64,000 nucleotides of DNA from Pterois miles (Eukaryota; Chordata; Actinopteri; Perciformes; Scorpaenidae), in the NCBI GenBank assembly GCA_947000775.1, contig CAMQGK010000637.1:12193501-12257500 (forward strand), written 5' to 3'. Made by a program: the position numbers and the translations under genes. The notes under the pieces are model-generated. The model saw only the letters and a program-made list of their open reading frames with translations. It had not been told where the DNA came from and searched no databases. Shown here piece by piece: positions 22,665-34,080 of the stretch (position 1 is its first letter; every line of letters starts with the position of its first letter).

Positions 22665-23775
22665 TGGGAGGAACCAGTATAAGATTTTAGCTTTTGCTAA
22701 AATAGGAACCATTGAGGAAAACAAAATTCTGCCAGCGTATTTATTTTTTTAACAGGTTTGAAATTAAAACAGTGGGCAGACACACTGCATATAAACACAA
22801 TGCTTCCACTTTCATGGTGGACTTGACAGCAAAATATAGCTAGAGTCCCTGACCAACACAGACTTGCTCACTATTTTAGTTGCAGGCTCACATGCTCCGT
22901 CCTCCTGTGGCTAGTTATATTGTTTTCTTTGAACCTCAGTAAAATATTCTAAGCGGGATGCATTGTGTCTACTCATTCTCCAATATGTCTGCCTCAAAAA
23001 AGACAATTGCTGTGGCTCGCCTTTAATTGCTCCATCTGTACTGCATCCCATCGGGACGTCACTGCTTCAAATGCTTTCCCACATACAGTACAGGCCGGGC
23101 AGATAACTTTCACACAGAGCAAGAAGTGCAACTGCAGCAGCAGTGCACTTCATTAAAGCAAACAGTACACTACAGAGGAAGCCTGTGCTTCAGCTGGCAG
23201 TCACTGCTTGCGTAACCAGACGTCCCAAGCAGATGAAGCATGGTGCAGTGTGCTGGAGCCGACTGCTACATTTACTTTAAGGATGTTTCCATCACTGGTG
23301 TGTCATCTGGAATCTGTTCCTTGATACCTTTGCTCCATTTCAAACCAATTAGCACTTGATGGTCTGCGTGAAGGTGGTTTCCACTCCAGCGAGAGCTAAT
23401 CTAAATAGTCAATATGTCGCCAGCCAGCAGATCTTTGAGTTTAAGAGCCAGGAAATTCACCCTGAAACTCTTAAATAACTCAATAATTGATCATTTAGAG
23501 AGCTATACACAGTGTATATACACATGCACTGCTCACTTATTTGACCATATTTTGGAATAAGAATGAATTATAAATAAGGTGAATTCAAGGGAATATACCA
23601 ACAGCCTGGTCAAGGTCAATATAACTTGTGTTATAGTGTGTGTAAAATCCAAAACAGATTATTGTATGAAAATTTGCAGATGTTGTTATGTTAAGATGAG
23701 CTAATGATGATCAAAGAGGGAAATATCATTTAAAAACTCAGTATGTATGTACTACACACAAACATTTTGAATTTA
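22665..23775. other. Unassigned stretch, no gene seen
   Basis: No repeats shared within the window and no convincing coding signal. Overlapping 62-63 codon frames near 22965-23215 are judged chance. Confidence 0.4.
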
Positions 23776-24075
23776 AAGGATAGGTCCACATTTTTTAAAG
23801 TCTGTTTTAAAAAATTCTCACATACCCATATGTACATTGAAACAGGTTTTGCTTGCAGTAACAATTCCTCTGGTTCACACTGGCTGTATGAACTTCCCAA
23901 TCCACTAAAGTGATGGGGGACAAAATCCATAGTCCTTGTTTTATGTAATAATGAAAATGAAGCTTCAGCAGTAAGAGTCGCTCAGATCAAGTGGATATCT
24001 TATAAAGTATCAGCCTTTTAGTGTAGATTTCCCTCATTTTGTTTCCTCGTCGAGCTGCAGCGGAGTAAAGCAAAG
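23776..24075 (+). repeat. Dispersed fish repeat (AAAGGATAGGTCCACA)
   Basis: AAAGGATAGGTCCACATTTT, ACATTGAAACAGGTTTTGCT, GTGATGGGGGACAAAATCCA, ATCAAGTGGATATCTT and GAGCTGCAGCGGAGTAAAG are landmarks of a repeat I recognise as widespread in spiny-rayed fish. Only one copy is present, so the call rests on memory. No coding potential. Confidence 0.6.
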
Positions 24076-26527
24076 AGGGACTCTGATACTCAAAGACAGT
24101 AATTTTACACAATGCGGTCTTTTTCAATATAGTTTTGAACGATATGAGGACTGCAGATTTTCAAGGCTTATGAGATATTGATACTGGCCAATAAGTAACA
24201 CAGAATTGCAGTACAGATATGTAGGAAATTTAGAAACAGTATTACCATTACATAGTTTGGCCACCAGAGAGCACTGGCAAGTTCATTTTTCAATTGTAAT
24301 GTATGTTTATGTTAAAAAAAAACATATTATTATCAGTCACCATATCCTCATTGGATTTTTTAAACTGCCAAATATTGATATCATGATATCGGTCGGGGTC
24401 TAGTGCACATGTCTCATTAACGGCTGTTGAAAGCGGTGACAGAATAGCTATGGCTGTTTATGTTACTTTGAGAGGGGGGCAGGTAATACAAGATTTATCT
24501 TCCATCTGCTCCTTTTCAGTCATCAGTTGTGCATTATGTTGTTACAAATTGAAGGTTATATTTTGTGTAAAATTTTGATTGAAAAACAGGACGTTTGAAT
24601 GGATGAGCACCTTGCACAAAAAAAAGACAAAAAAAACAAAAACAAAAACACAACTGTGCCCTAAATATCCTCAGAGGTGTTTTTTCTTTAACAGTGCATG
24701 TACACTGATTTAGCACAGACATCGATGGCTACTGTGGAAACGACTTGATTATCACCTCGTTTTGACAGGATGAATGTATTATCAGAGGCAATTAAGGTGT
24801 CACCAGTGTTTGCACAGAGAGATGGATGATGCTTTGATGATCATGATGAAAAGCTATATATTGACCTGGAATGAACCGTCCTCCCAGTTATCTGACTAAT
24901 ATTCACACAGCTGCTTTATTGTTGAAAAGATGATTGTGTTTTTGCTTTTTTAAGGAGAAACTGAAGTAAACATCATATGCAATGGATCTTTACTGTTATC
25001 GATAAGAGCAAAGTGTGGTTAGGCCATAATTTGTGAAATATTGGGTCACATTATCACACACACAGGACAAAAACAGCAATGAGGCCTTGGTGAAGGCTCC
25101 AAGAGAAAAAAAGGCATTTCCAACTTGCATCCTGATTGGCTGCAGGCATACACACCCATATGGTCTTTCAAGGGGGGAAGCTATTTCCTCAAGGCTTTCC
25201 CCATGTAAGTACAGCATGTCTCCCATGACTTTATTTACAGTCAAAAACTCTTAAGCATGTGCATTAGTGCCGGAGATTTATCACTCAAGCCTGTTTCATT
25301 TGAGAGGCGCTGTAACTCTTCTTCTCTGTGCTCTGTAATAAGAGTGCAGAAAAATGTACTCTAATGTGACCGTCAGAGGAGTTTCTATGAAATCGGCTCT
25401 AATCTGGACGCCTGGTGACGGCTGGCGTGGATGGGAGGTGCAGAGTAATGGTGTTGGTAATTGGGAAAATAGGTCACCTGGGCTATGAGGTGTTTGCAGG
25501 TGGAGTTAATGGAGGGATTGCTTTGGTTAGGGGCTAATATGAATCACCGATAATGTGCTCTAAATACGGACGGCTATGCTGTCACTTCAGTTCAAACAAC
25601 CCGGACTGATAGGTTTACATAACTGACAGATTGAGGTCACGGCTTTAAGTTAATACTCCTTATATCCTAATGGAAGTTTGCCTCACATCTAAATCTTGTA
25701 TAGGAAATGAGATGAATCCAGTTACCTGGTTGCTTGTAAAAGACAATATTTAGTGAGAGGGCTAAGCGTTTATCGGTGGCCCCGTGTGCATGTTGTGGTT
25801 AATTATTATTTCCACAGGAAATCCCTGCATCCAGCCACGACCCTCAACTGAAATACACACACATACACGGAGAGACACACAATATTGAATGCAGCTGCAT
25901 CTCCCAGAGGGGAAAGGGTAATTTGTCCAGCTCAGAAATAAGGGTCTCTCCATTTCTCTCAGCAGGATGATGAAAAACATGAAACCGTGCTGCTAATGAA
26001 AAGAACACTCAGGATGTGTATTATTATTCCATCAGTCTCACCTAGTGAGCCCTGGCCCGGGTCCACGCCAGACTGAGGAAGGGCCATGGCTTTTCCACCC
26101 TCTCCCTTTCAGAGGGATCTCGTGGTAGGCTGCTGCCACTCGCAGATTTCCTCTTCATTCATTCCACAGGAATTTGGCTGCCATTTCCTGAGCAGAGGAG
26201 AAGGTTTGACTGGCTTCGTGCAGGGCCAAGCTGGTATTTATCTAACCACACACTGGGCTTGATTCATGTGAAACAAGCACGCCCTGTAAACAGTCTCATT
26301 ACTGAACCCCAACACTTCATTACTCAACAGGCCAAGTCAACTGGCTGGAGAGAGGGAGCCTAAAATGGTGTAAAGCTCGGTTTGAACACATTCACCTCGA
26401 TACGTCCACGAGGGGACTGATGGATTTATCTCTGAGGTAAAATGATCTTAACAGTTGAGTGATGTGGTTAAGAGCAAAGTTAAAAGCGGACAAGATTTCA
26501 CGATGCAGCACTTAGCTCGGTTACTAT
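24076..26527. other. Quiet stretch, possible regulatory DNA
   Basis: 24120-24410 may be an old element ending at GATATCGGTCGGGGTCTAG. 24720-24960, 25250-25640 and 26040-26400 are non-repetitive, non-low-complexity and moderately GC-balanced, the look of conserved non-coding DNA. No open frame has domain or splice support. Confidence 0.3.
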
Positions 26528-27597
26528 CATAGACTGTATAAAATACGGATGTAGTCTCCATGACGTCACCCATAGGTTCCTGAGGAGGCGTTGTGAAGCT
26601 CAAAGTGGGTGGCTCCGGCCCTCGCCATCTTGGCAGTGATGACACACCCTATCCACGCTTCCCATTAGTTGTAAGCAGCTGTGCAATGTATTGTGGGAGT
26701 GCCGAGCTGCTTTTTCAGAGACATACTGTCACATTGCCCCTCCTCATTTACATAAAGTTGAAGTCTAGGTGACTTTATGCAAACCAGAGGCGTCCGGCAC
26801 AAAATGCTGCCCCTGGAAACAAAAACCTTTTAAACTAACAGAATCAGAAACTGCATGTGAAATTTCTCACCTAATGTTTCCAGAAACATATTTTGGTGAA
26901 ATTTTTTCTTAATATATGAGAAAGAAGTTTCCAAACAAACTGTCGTGTTGGTTCTGGTTTGAAAGCTGGGAGCAGCAGCCCACGAGTGACAGCATTAATC
27001 CAAGCAGGTGCCGAGTGCCTAGTGGCAGCCAATGAAGTTTCCAGTGCTGGGAAGGGAGGCGACAGACACATAGCTCGTCTAAAAACAGGCAAAGAGGTGA
27101 TCGCTGGTGGAGCTGAGGTGGCCTGGGTGACACAGTAGAACAGCTAGACAGCTAGCAGCGAGTGACCTGTGACTCAAAGTGGCCGTCAATTGTGCTGAAC
27201 TTTTAGCCTTATTATAAATCAAATGGGTAAGTTATGCAAAAATTCACGCCCCTTACATTTGTCATAAAATTAACTATAGAGACCAAAACTGCGTTTTTGC
27301 ACCTGGCTGTAAATGTGCTTATTTCTGCTGTAAAATTGGCTATTTTAACATGGGGGTCTATGGGATTTCTGCGATGGACTGGCGACCTGTCCAGGATGTA
27401 CCCCGCCTTCACCCAATGCCAGCTGGGATCGGCTCCAGCCCCCCCACGACCCCTAACAGGATAAGCGGTTGACGATGGATGGATGGATGGATGGATGGAG
27501 CCAACCTCAAGTGGCCATTCGAAGAACTGCAGGTTTTGGCACTTCAACATCAGCCTCATTTCTCAGCAGCGGAGGATGCTGCTTTGTTATAACTCGC
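26528..27597 (-). mobile_element. Reverse member of the AGCCAGCAGGGGGCGAC superfamily
   Basis: The left end ATAGACTGTATAAAA, TGACGTCACCCA and CGCCATCTTGG are the reversed 3' end seen at 10700-10799 (CAAGATGG ... ATACATAGTCTAG). The right end GGCACTTCAACATCAGCCTC is the reversed start GAAGCCAACGCTGAAGTGTC. The interior (GACAGCTAGCAGCGAGTGAC, CAAAACTGCG, AACATGGGGGTCTATGGGA) differs from the forward copies and has no CTCF-like core. It is interrupted by an L2-like tail at 27367-27499. One element of roughly 940 bp before that insertion is inferred. Confidence 0.55.
27367..27499 (+). mobile_element. L2-like LINE 3' tail with (GGAT)n, copy 1
   Basis: GCGATGGACTGGCGACCTGT, CCCAATGCCAGCTGGGATCG, GGCTCCAGCCCCC and GGATAAGCGGTTGACGATGG, ending in GGAT repeats. 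This is the 3' tail of L2/CR1-type fish LINEs and of SINEs that borrow it. Upstream reverse-transcriptase sequence is absent (5' truncation, as is usual for LINEs). It splits the surrounding repeat between CTATGGGA and GCCAACCTCAAGTGG. Confidence 0.85.
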
Positions 27598-29048
27598 TGA
27601 CACCAACACTGACAACTGACAATACTGACTGAAAAGTGAGGATTTAATCTTTACCACAGGGTCCAGGATGTCTAATTATTCGGTCCACACCTGAAGCACT
27701 TACACCAGCACATTGTAACCTCCAACAAATCCACCCCTGCAGCAACGCTTTATTTCTGCTAGCACCGTCAACATGACAATTTGCAATACAACAAATCAAT
27801 GTAATGTAATCCAATACTTAATTTGATTTAATTGTGACAAAAACAGACATATTCATTGCCTCCTAACCACATTACGTTTATCACAGTGGGAATCACAAAT
27901 TATTTCCTAATATCTTCTGTCATTTAATCTCTTGCATTTGCACAACAGGGATCTAGGAGGGAATCATTGCCCCTCTAAATCTATTTGTCGCACCTTTCAA
28001 ACTCACAGCTCTCCTCACCGTGGGTGACCTGTAATTTGTAATGTTAAATAAAGGGCAATTCATTTCCTGCAGGGCTGAGCAGTAACCCAGACTAATACTG
28101 AGTCAGCCACAGATTCAAATTCATTACACTCAAGGTGCCGGGCTGTGTGTGTTCGTACCTGTACGTACGCAGCCGTGAATATCACAGAAGAGAGAAGTTG
28201 TGACAATCGATGCAAGACTTACAGCAAAACTCTTTATATGAAGTCACAGGATGCAGTCAATAAAGAGCAGAGGAATGAATGTGTGCAAGATAACATCTGT
28301 CAACAGAGTCTGGCTGTAGTGTTATTATATTTATCACCACTGTATATTTGTCTCTGGAATTCAGATGTACTTGGAGATTGTAATCATTTTTCACTGTGAC
28401 AGTGGAAGCTTTTATACCGAGGTAAAACTGAATAATAGAGATGGACAACACGTTAAAAAACACCAAAAAGTGTAATGAGATGTTATTGAGACAAGCTAAG
28501 CGTCATCAAAGTGCCTCTTATGGTACTAGCGTGTTTACATGCAATAGTGATTTCTATTTGTTGTATTGTGTTTCAGTAAAATAAGATTTTTTTTTTGCAG
28601 TTGTGGAAAGTAACTAATATTGATGTACTTGTACATGACTTGACCTCTTCCATTTGAAGCTGCTTCAAGAGTTTCATCGGTGCAATGTGAAAATGCAACG
28701 CAGGAATATGGAAAATCTGTGTGAATTTTCCGCATGACTACTATGCACACATTTTTGACACTGAGGCCAAACAAGTTTCCAGTAAAATAAATGCTGTGTC
28801 CACACCGCACAACAAAAACCTATCCAGACAGAGAGTGTCTATAAGGGGCTAAAGTAAACTACTAACTGGACCCCAAATTTGATTCCAACACTGGCTGTTG
28901 TGGCTAGCTCCGCTCACCACACACAAGGGTGTACAAACATTCATAAGACACAAAATCAGTTTTTATAAATTTCCAAGCAAGTTTTTTAGATGAAAATCTG
29001 TGCTCGGTGTCAAAGTCTTATTTTTAACTAAAGTACATCCCAGACTGT
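27598..29048. other. Unassigned stretch with one tiny hAT-like fragment
   Basis: No gene is seen. AGTTGTGGAAAGTAACTAAT at 28601-28620 resembles the reversed right terminus of the hAT at 11710, but is too short to be sure. Confidence 0.35.
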
Positions 29049-29253
29049 TTAGGTTAATTGATGACTCTAAATTGCCCGTAGGTGTGGATGTGACTGTGAA
29101 TGGTTGTCTGTCTATATGTTGTCTGTCTCTATGTGCCCTGCGATGGACTGGCGACCTGTCCAGGGTGAACCCCGCCTTCGCCCAATGCCAGCTGGGAACG
29201 GCTCCAGCCCCCCGGCGACCCCTAACGGGATAAGCGGTTGACGACGGATGGAT
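29049..29253 (+). mobile_element. L2-like LINE 3' tail, copy 2
   Basis: A longer copy than at 27367. It starts AGGTTAATTGATGACTCTAA, continues ATTGCCCGTAGGTGTGGATG and TGGTTGTCTGTCT, then shares the CGATGGACTGGCGACCTGT to GGATAAGCGGTTGACGA block, ending in GGATGGATGGATA. No coding sequence remains. Confidence 0.88.
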
Positions 29254-30462
29254 GGATATTTGTATTTGTATTTGTGAAAATTAAATACATCTATATTTGA
29301 AAAAAAGTCTCCTACAGTCAGTTTAATACAAAATGTCACTACAAGAGATGGATGATGAATATTATTTTGATTCTAATGCATGAAAAGCTCTTCAGATTCA
29401 CCCTTCCTTCATATCAAACGTTCTACAGCTAAACTATTGACAATTGGAATAAAATACTGTATATACAGTAAAGTGTCTTTCCCATACAGTACAGTACAGT
29501 AGCAGTGTATCTGAGCTGAGCATTGGCGTGTCTTTGAGGAATGAGTGTCCGGTAGGATCTGGCCATAGTGCAAGCCCTGCTGCAGAGCAGGGACTGTGTT
29601 GCTGTCTGGCTGTATTCACCTGAGCCAAACAAATGGTTGTGTCAAGCTATCTCTGTTCATATACCCCTCTAGTCCAGAAAGCTCCATTTTTCAGCTGGAA
29701 GCGGCTGGCAAACGACTACGGAGGGAGGTGCATGACCCTGATGACTTCAGTGGCACCGCAACCAACTGTGAGACAGAAATTGATTTTGAAAATACGGACC
29801 ATGTGCCTGGAAAGTGTGGGGTGTTTCCCAGGAGCTCTCTGATATGATAAAGGAGTATAAAACATAGTTATCCCAAATAACAAAACACCTTGGACATAAA
29901 ATATAGATTCCAATACATATACTTAGATTTCAACTTGCAGCCGAGGTGGAACAATTAGAACTGGACTCACATTACAACCTGGTATAAATATTTTCCACTG
30001 AGTTTTTAAAAAGCAGCTCTAAGTGCTTATGATGTGAAACTTGTTAAACTCAGACAGACATTGACCCTTCACTCCAACAGGAGTGGAGGTTGGAGTCTAT
30101 AAATGCTTGAGGCCGTGGAGCAACACTTGCCTGAGCCAAGGCAAACTACAGTGTAACTCCTGTTAATGTAGCATAGAAATGATTATGACAGGCTCCATCA
30201 GTCCTTCTGATCTCACAGAAAGGCTGCATTTAGTGTGGAGCGGTTTGCCAAAAAAAAAAAAAAAAAAAAAAAAAACCTGTTCCCATGTCTACAGCTTTCT
30301 ATTTGCCGCTGGGATCGCAGTGGCATTTTTTTGGCCTATCTTTACATTTATAGTCCTGGCAAAAAAAAGCTAGACATGAAGCAGAAGGAGTGACAGGAGA
30401 ATAAGTGTGCTCTCTATTGTATTCATAACTGACTCAGAAACTCTAAAAATTAAGGTAAATGT
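29254..30462. other. Unassigned stretch containing a poly-A tract
   Basis: Two overlapping plus-strand frames at 29596-29847 have no recognised domain. Poly-A at 30250-30275 may be a retroposon tail, but no body was identified upstream. Confidence 0.35.
30250..30275. repeat. Poly-A tract (A26)
   Basis: Twenty-six consecutive A after GCGGTTTGCC. It produces a poly-Lys frame that should be ignored. Confidence 0.95.
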
Positions 30463-31128
30463 TTAAACCTAAGAGACTCACACTGACCTTTTTTAGGGAG
30501 GATACTGGGGGTCGTTAGGGGGAGATTGCAGGTCAGAAATACACGTCACAGAAGTGGTGTTCATCATCTGAAAGCTGGGAACCTGAAGATTAATTTGTGA
30601 GTCAAGTTGTTCTTGACATAAATCAGAAATAAACATAAATGAATGAATAGATAAATTAATTCATGAAAATAAAATGTATATTATAAATAAATAATATATA
30701 TAAATGTATATACAGTGTATATTGTGTCTCATAAGTTGCTACAGCATCATTTATCAGTTACATATATTTGGTACTAAATTTAACCATTTTGTTCCACTTG
30801 AGAATAGATAAAAATGATCAATAATTCCTCCAGAATACCACATTAAGACACCAAGACCTTAAGGAACACCACAAAAAAAGCCACGCTGAGATGTGGTAAC
30901 AAAAACTTTTGACATTTTGAGATTTCTGCAAGAACTGCGTTTTTTTGACAATAGGATTGGGAGCACTTTTGTTCTAGAAAGTGCTCAGAAACCCCCTTAT
31001 TGACAATCTACCTAGAAAAGCCATCCATCCTCTGTATGCTCTGGGTCTCCAGCTGGTGGTTGTAAAGTTTCATAAGGCTGTGACTATCCTAGAGGTCACC
31101 TCAGGTCAGTTTATACAGTGAGGTCAAG

Positions 31129-31150
31129 TTTTTTTTTTTTTTTTTTTTTT
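31129..31150. repeat. Poly-T tract (T22)
   Basis: Uninterrupted T run within the loop of the foldback element, between GAGGTCAAG and AAATGGCCTCAC, a pair of weak inverted repeats. Confidence 0.95.
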
Positions 31151-31368
31151 AAATGGCCTCACTGTATGAAATGGCTACTATGGGGACTAACATCACCACA
31201 GTATACAGTACACTAGTTCCTGTTTTTATTACTTGCTGTCCTCATCTCCAAATTTGACTTTATAATGTTTAGCAAACATACAGGACAGAAGCACTAATGG
31301 AGAGCGTCAGTGACCACATCCCTTGCTCTGGCTGTGTTTTCAGTGTTTACTGCTCCCTCTCTGCCCGG

Positions 31369-31383
31369 CCAGCAGGGGGAGCA
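31369..31383 (+). promoter_or_regulatory. CTCF-like core motif
   Basis: CCAGCAGGGGGAGCA fits the CTCF core consensus with an A in place of the favoured C near the 3' end. It is in the central segment of the foldback element and is not in a recognised copy of the 10.3-kb repeat. Confidence 0.4.
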
Positions 31384-32466
31384 CTTTCTGCAGGACTTGA
31401 GCTTCATTGTCATGTCCAGCCTCCTGTCTGGGGAGAGCCTGCTGCGTGACTTCCTTGACAGCCTTAAATCACATGAATAGACTGAGAGAGAGGAGCATCT
31501 GCATTCCACAAAAAGTTGTGCTCTCCTGCTGTGCTCATGTTGAACGTTTCATGCCACGCATATGAACACGGAAATCATTTATGATAGAAAGTTAAAGTCA
31601 ACAGTTTTTACACAGGCCATATTATTTAAGAAGTAGATTGTGATAGTAAATTTGCACTATTCTATTGCAGATGCGGGGATATTAATTATGTGATCACGTT
31701 CTCTGTGTTGTTTTGTATGGTATATAAATATTTCTATGTATGCGACTTTGCTGTCTTTCAGAGTGATACTACAGATATTGTATGAAACTAGAAAATCTAA
31801 AGAAAAGTTTTGATACCAAACCACAGCATGACTTTTTCTATGGTGTTCTTGAAGGTTTTGGTGTCTTAATGTGGTATTTTGGAGGCATTGTTGATCATTT
31901 TTATCAATTATCGAGTGGTAAAAAATGGCAAAATTAAGCACCAAATCTGTGTAACAAATGGCATCAACCCAAAAATTGCTGCGGCAACTTATGAGACGTA
32001 ATACAGCATGGAAATGTAAATTATATACTTCTATCATAATCTTCAAAACCCTTACACATTTTACAATTCATTTTAAATAATTAATCAATTCATGTTTATA
32101 TGTGATTTATGACTAGAGGATCTTGACACACGGTGCTGAGCAGTATCTCAAATTAATCTTCAGGTTCCCAGCTTTCAGATGATGTACATCACTTTTTATG
32201 TGACATCTACTGTTGACCTGCTATCTCCCCCCAAAACCCCTGTACCTCCCTAAAAAAAGACAAAAATGAGTCCATTGTGGGTTTCAGGGGGTTAATTGAT
32301 GTGTACTGTAATAGTATCACATATCTAACTAAACTAAAAAAAATATCAAATGTGCATATATTTTTAAAAATTATGTCCACTTTTTATATCCACTGTCTGT
32401 TTCTGGTGATATCAGCCACTGCAGCAGTCATTGCTTTTACAGATGAAGAGAAGGCAACTCAGTCCA

Positions 32467-32481
32467 CCACAAGGTGGTGCT
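32467..32481 (+). promoter_or_regulatory. CTCF-like core motif
   Basis: CCACAAGGTGGTGCT matches the CCACNAGGTGGCRS form of the CTCF core apart from T for C at one core position. It lies in unassigned DNA just right of the foldback element. Confidence 0.4.
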
Positions 32482-33177
32482 GTATAAGAGGAGATTTGGA
32501 TGTGCTGTCATCCATCTGAGAGGCTTGGATTGTATTTCTGTATTTATTGTGCTCTCTATACAGTGTAATGTATGCCACATACAACCTGATGTGTGTCTGA
32601 TGGGACCCATATGAGACCCGTGTCAATCTTTTTAACCAAGTTATTCATTTGCTATTTTTTTTTTCTAGCACAACCTTCTTCCTGCCTTCACGAGTCTTCC
32701 AAGAACAAAAGGCAGACAAGCATCCCGGTCAGGATTCATGTTTGTCTGTTGAGTAACAACAACATTTACTGCCTCCATGCAGGATGCACACACAGCACAG
32801 GGAGAAAACAGTGAAACCGGGCTGGAATGGTGGCGGTGAACAATGCAGGAGGGCGGCTGCCAGGTTTTATGGTCTGGGATCCTGCTCCCAACCCCCACCA
32901 CCACCAGGTCCCTCTTCCTTCCTGCGATGTACTGTAGTTTACACTCGAGCCACTACGAACCAAGAAGCGAGGCAGAACAATGAAACAATGAGAGCGTGTG
33001 CTGTAGAGAGAGGTGCCTTCTGTCACCTTCAGCATTTTAATTCAAACCTCATGTCCCTCCGTGTGAGGTAGCCCTGCGATATTTATGTCACATTCTGGAC
33101 AAATAAAATTAATTAAAACATTTTAATTCAAATTCAGGTATGTGATTTATAAAGTGGCTTCCCTTCAGATGAACGCA

Positions 33178-33211
33178 TTTATTTATTTATTTATTCACTC
33201 ATTTATTTATT
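33178..33211. repeat. (ATTT)n imperfect microsatellite
   Basis: ATTTATTTATTTATT, interrupted by CACTC, then ATTTATTTATTATT. Confidence 0.9.
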
Positions 33212-33447
33212 ATTGTACTTATATATATTTGAATAAAATACAACCCTTTTGTCACATGTATTGATTTTCTGCCACATGCTCTGCCTCAGTTCAAAATGTA
33301 CATTAGGACTCTATACAGAATTAGCTAAATAAAACAAATGAATAATATCAATTTGATTTATTTAGGTTATTAGTTATTTAGGTATTTAGGTCCTGCTGGG
33401 ATTTCTAGTTCACACTCACAAATACATGAAACAATACATGGGTATTG

Positions 33448-33853
33448 CAGGGCTGACTCTGGTGTTTTCGGGGCCTTAGGCGAAATTCAGATTTGGGGGT
33501 CCCCTGAACCCTATAGCCCTGTAAACCACAAACACACATCAGCTATCACAGTTGGTTTAAGACAAAAATTAAGATTTTTTTTTCATAAATAACTATATTT
33601 ATTATAATATCGGTCCCTGATATTGTTGGCTTCAAAGAGTTTTAGTCAGTTTCACTACAACTTATACTTTTATTAGCAAATATGTGCATCTGAGCAGATG
33701 AAAAACAGTGGGGAAAGAGAATTACAGGGGTGAAAATGTATTCCTTTCTTTCTTACTATCTCAGTGCAGGAAATGCAAAACAGTACCCCCCCCCCAACAT
33801 AAGATGGCGCGCTAGGCGACCGCCTATATGGCCTATGCCTTGAGCCAGCCCTG
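33448..33853. mobile_element. hAT-like miniature element, 406 bp
   Basis: Left end CAGGGCTGACTCTGG and reversed right end CAGGGCTGGCTCAAGG form terminal inverted repeats starting with CAGGG, as in hAT elements. Sub-terminal GGGGCCTTAGGCGAAATT and GCGACCGCCTATATGGCC are typical of a fish family I recognise from memory. The flanks GGGTATTG and GACAGAAG do not form a clear 8-bp duplication, so the copy is old or edge bases have decayed. A C9-10 run sits near 33786. Confidence 0.75.
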
Positions 33854-34038
33854 GACAGAAGGAAAGTAAAACAATAAAAATGGAGCATAAACGTTTACAA
33901 AAGCATGTATTTGATGTACTACAGAAAACTGACTGAAAAATATCACAACATCAGATCTGGTCATGTGAGGTAATGATGACAGCAGCAGCTCTTGTGGTCA
34001 GACTGAGAAATCAAGGTTGATCAAAAGGCTTTACATCC

Positions 34039-34080
<42 letters not shown>

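Larger units (their letters stand above)
30463..32295. mobile_element. Foldback element: long imperfect inverted repeats, TTAA ends
   Basis: The left arm 30463-30930 is matched in reverse complement by the right arm 31785-32295. Shared landmarks (left orientation): TTTTTTAGGGAGG, CATCATCTGAAAGCTGGGAA, CCTGAAGATTAATTTG, GTCTCATAAGTTGC, ATAAAAATGATCAA, AATACCACATTAAGACACCA. Both outer ends start at TTAA (30463-30466 and 32292-32295), as expected for a piggyBac-type insertion, though the left terminal bases are degraded. The centre holds poly-T (31129-31150) and a CTCF-like site (31369), with no transposase frame. The alternative is two copies of one repeat inserted head to head. Confidence 0.75.
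32296..33447. other. Unassigned stretch with CTCF-like site and ATTT repeat
   Basis: Frames on both strands around 32593-33071 overlap each other and lack domain support. An ATTT-rich tandem run is at 33178-33211 and AATAAAATTAATTAAAACAT-like AT-rich sequence precedes it. Confidence 0.35.

Noticed and set aside
28598..28640. Fragment resembling the hAT right end
   Set aside because: Only about 20 bases match; too short to annotate as a feature.
29596..29847. Plus-strand frame with an acidic stretch (HDPDDFSGTATNCETEIDFE)
   Set aside because: Looked exon-like, but a second overlapping frame is equally open, no acceptor or donor of quality is seen and no family is recognised.
31657..32046. 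129-codon minus-strand frame
   Set aside because: Largely lies in the right arm of the foldback element; the corresponding left arm has no intact frame.
14075..34079. CRISPR-like regular repeats
   Set aside because: Only simple dinucleotide tracts are present; no spaced identical repeats with unique spacers, and the DNA is clearly vertebrate.
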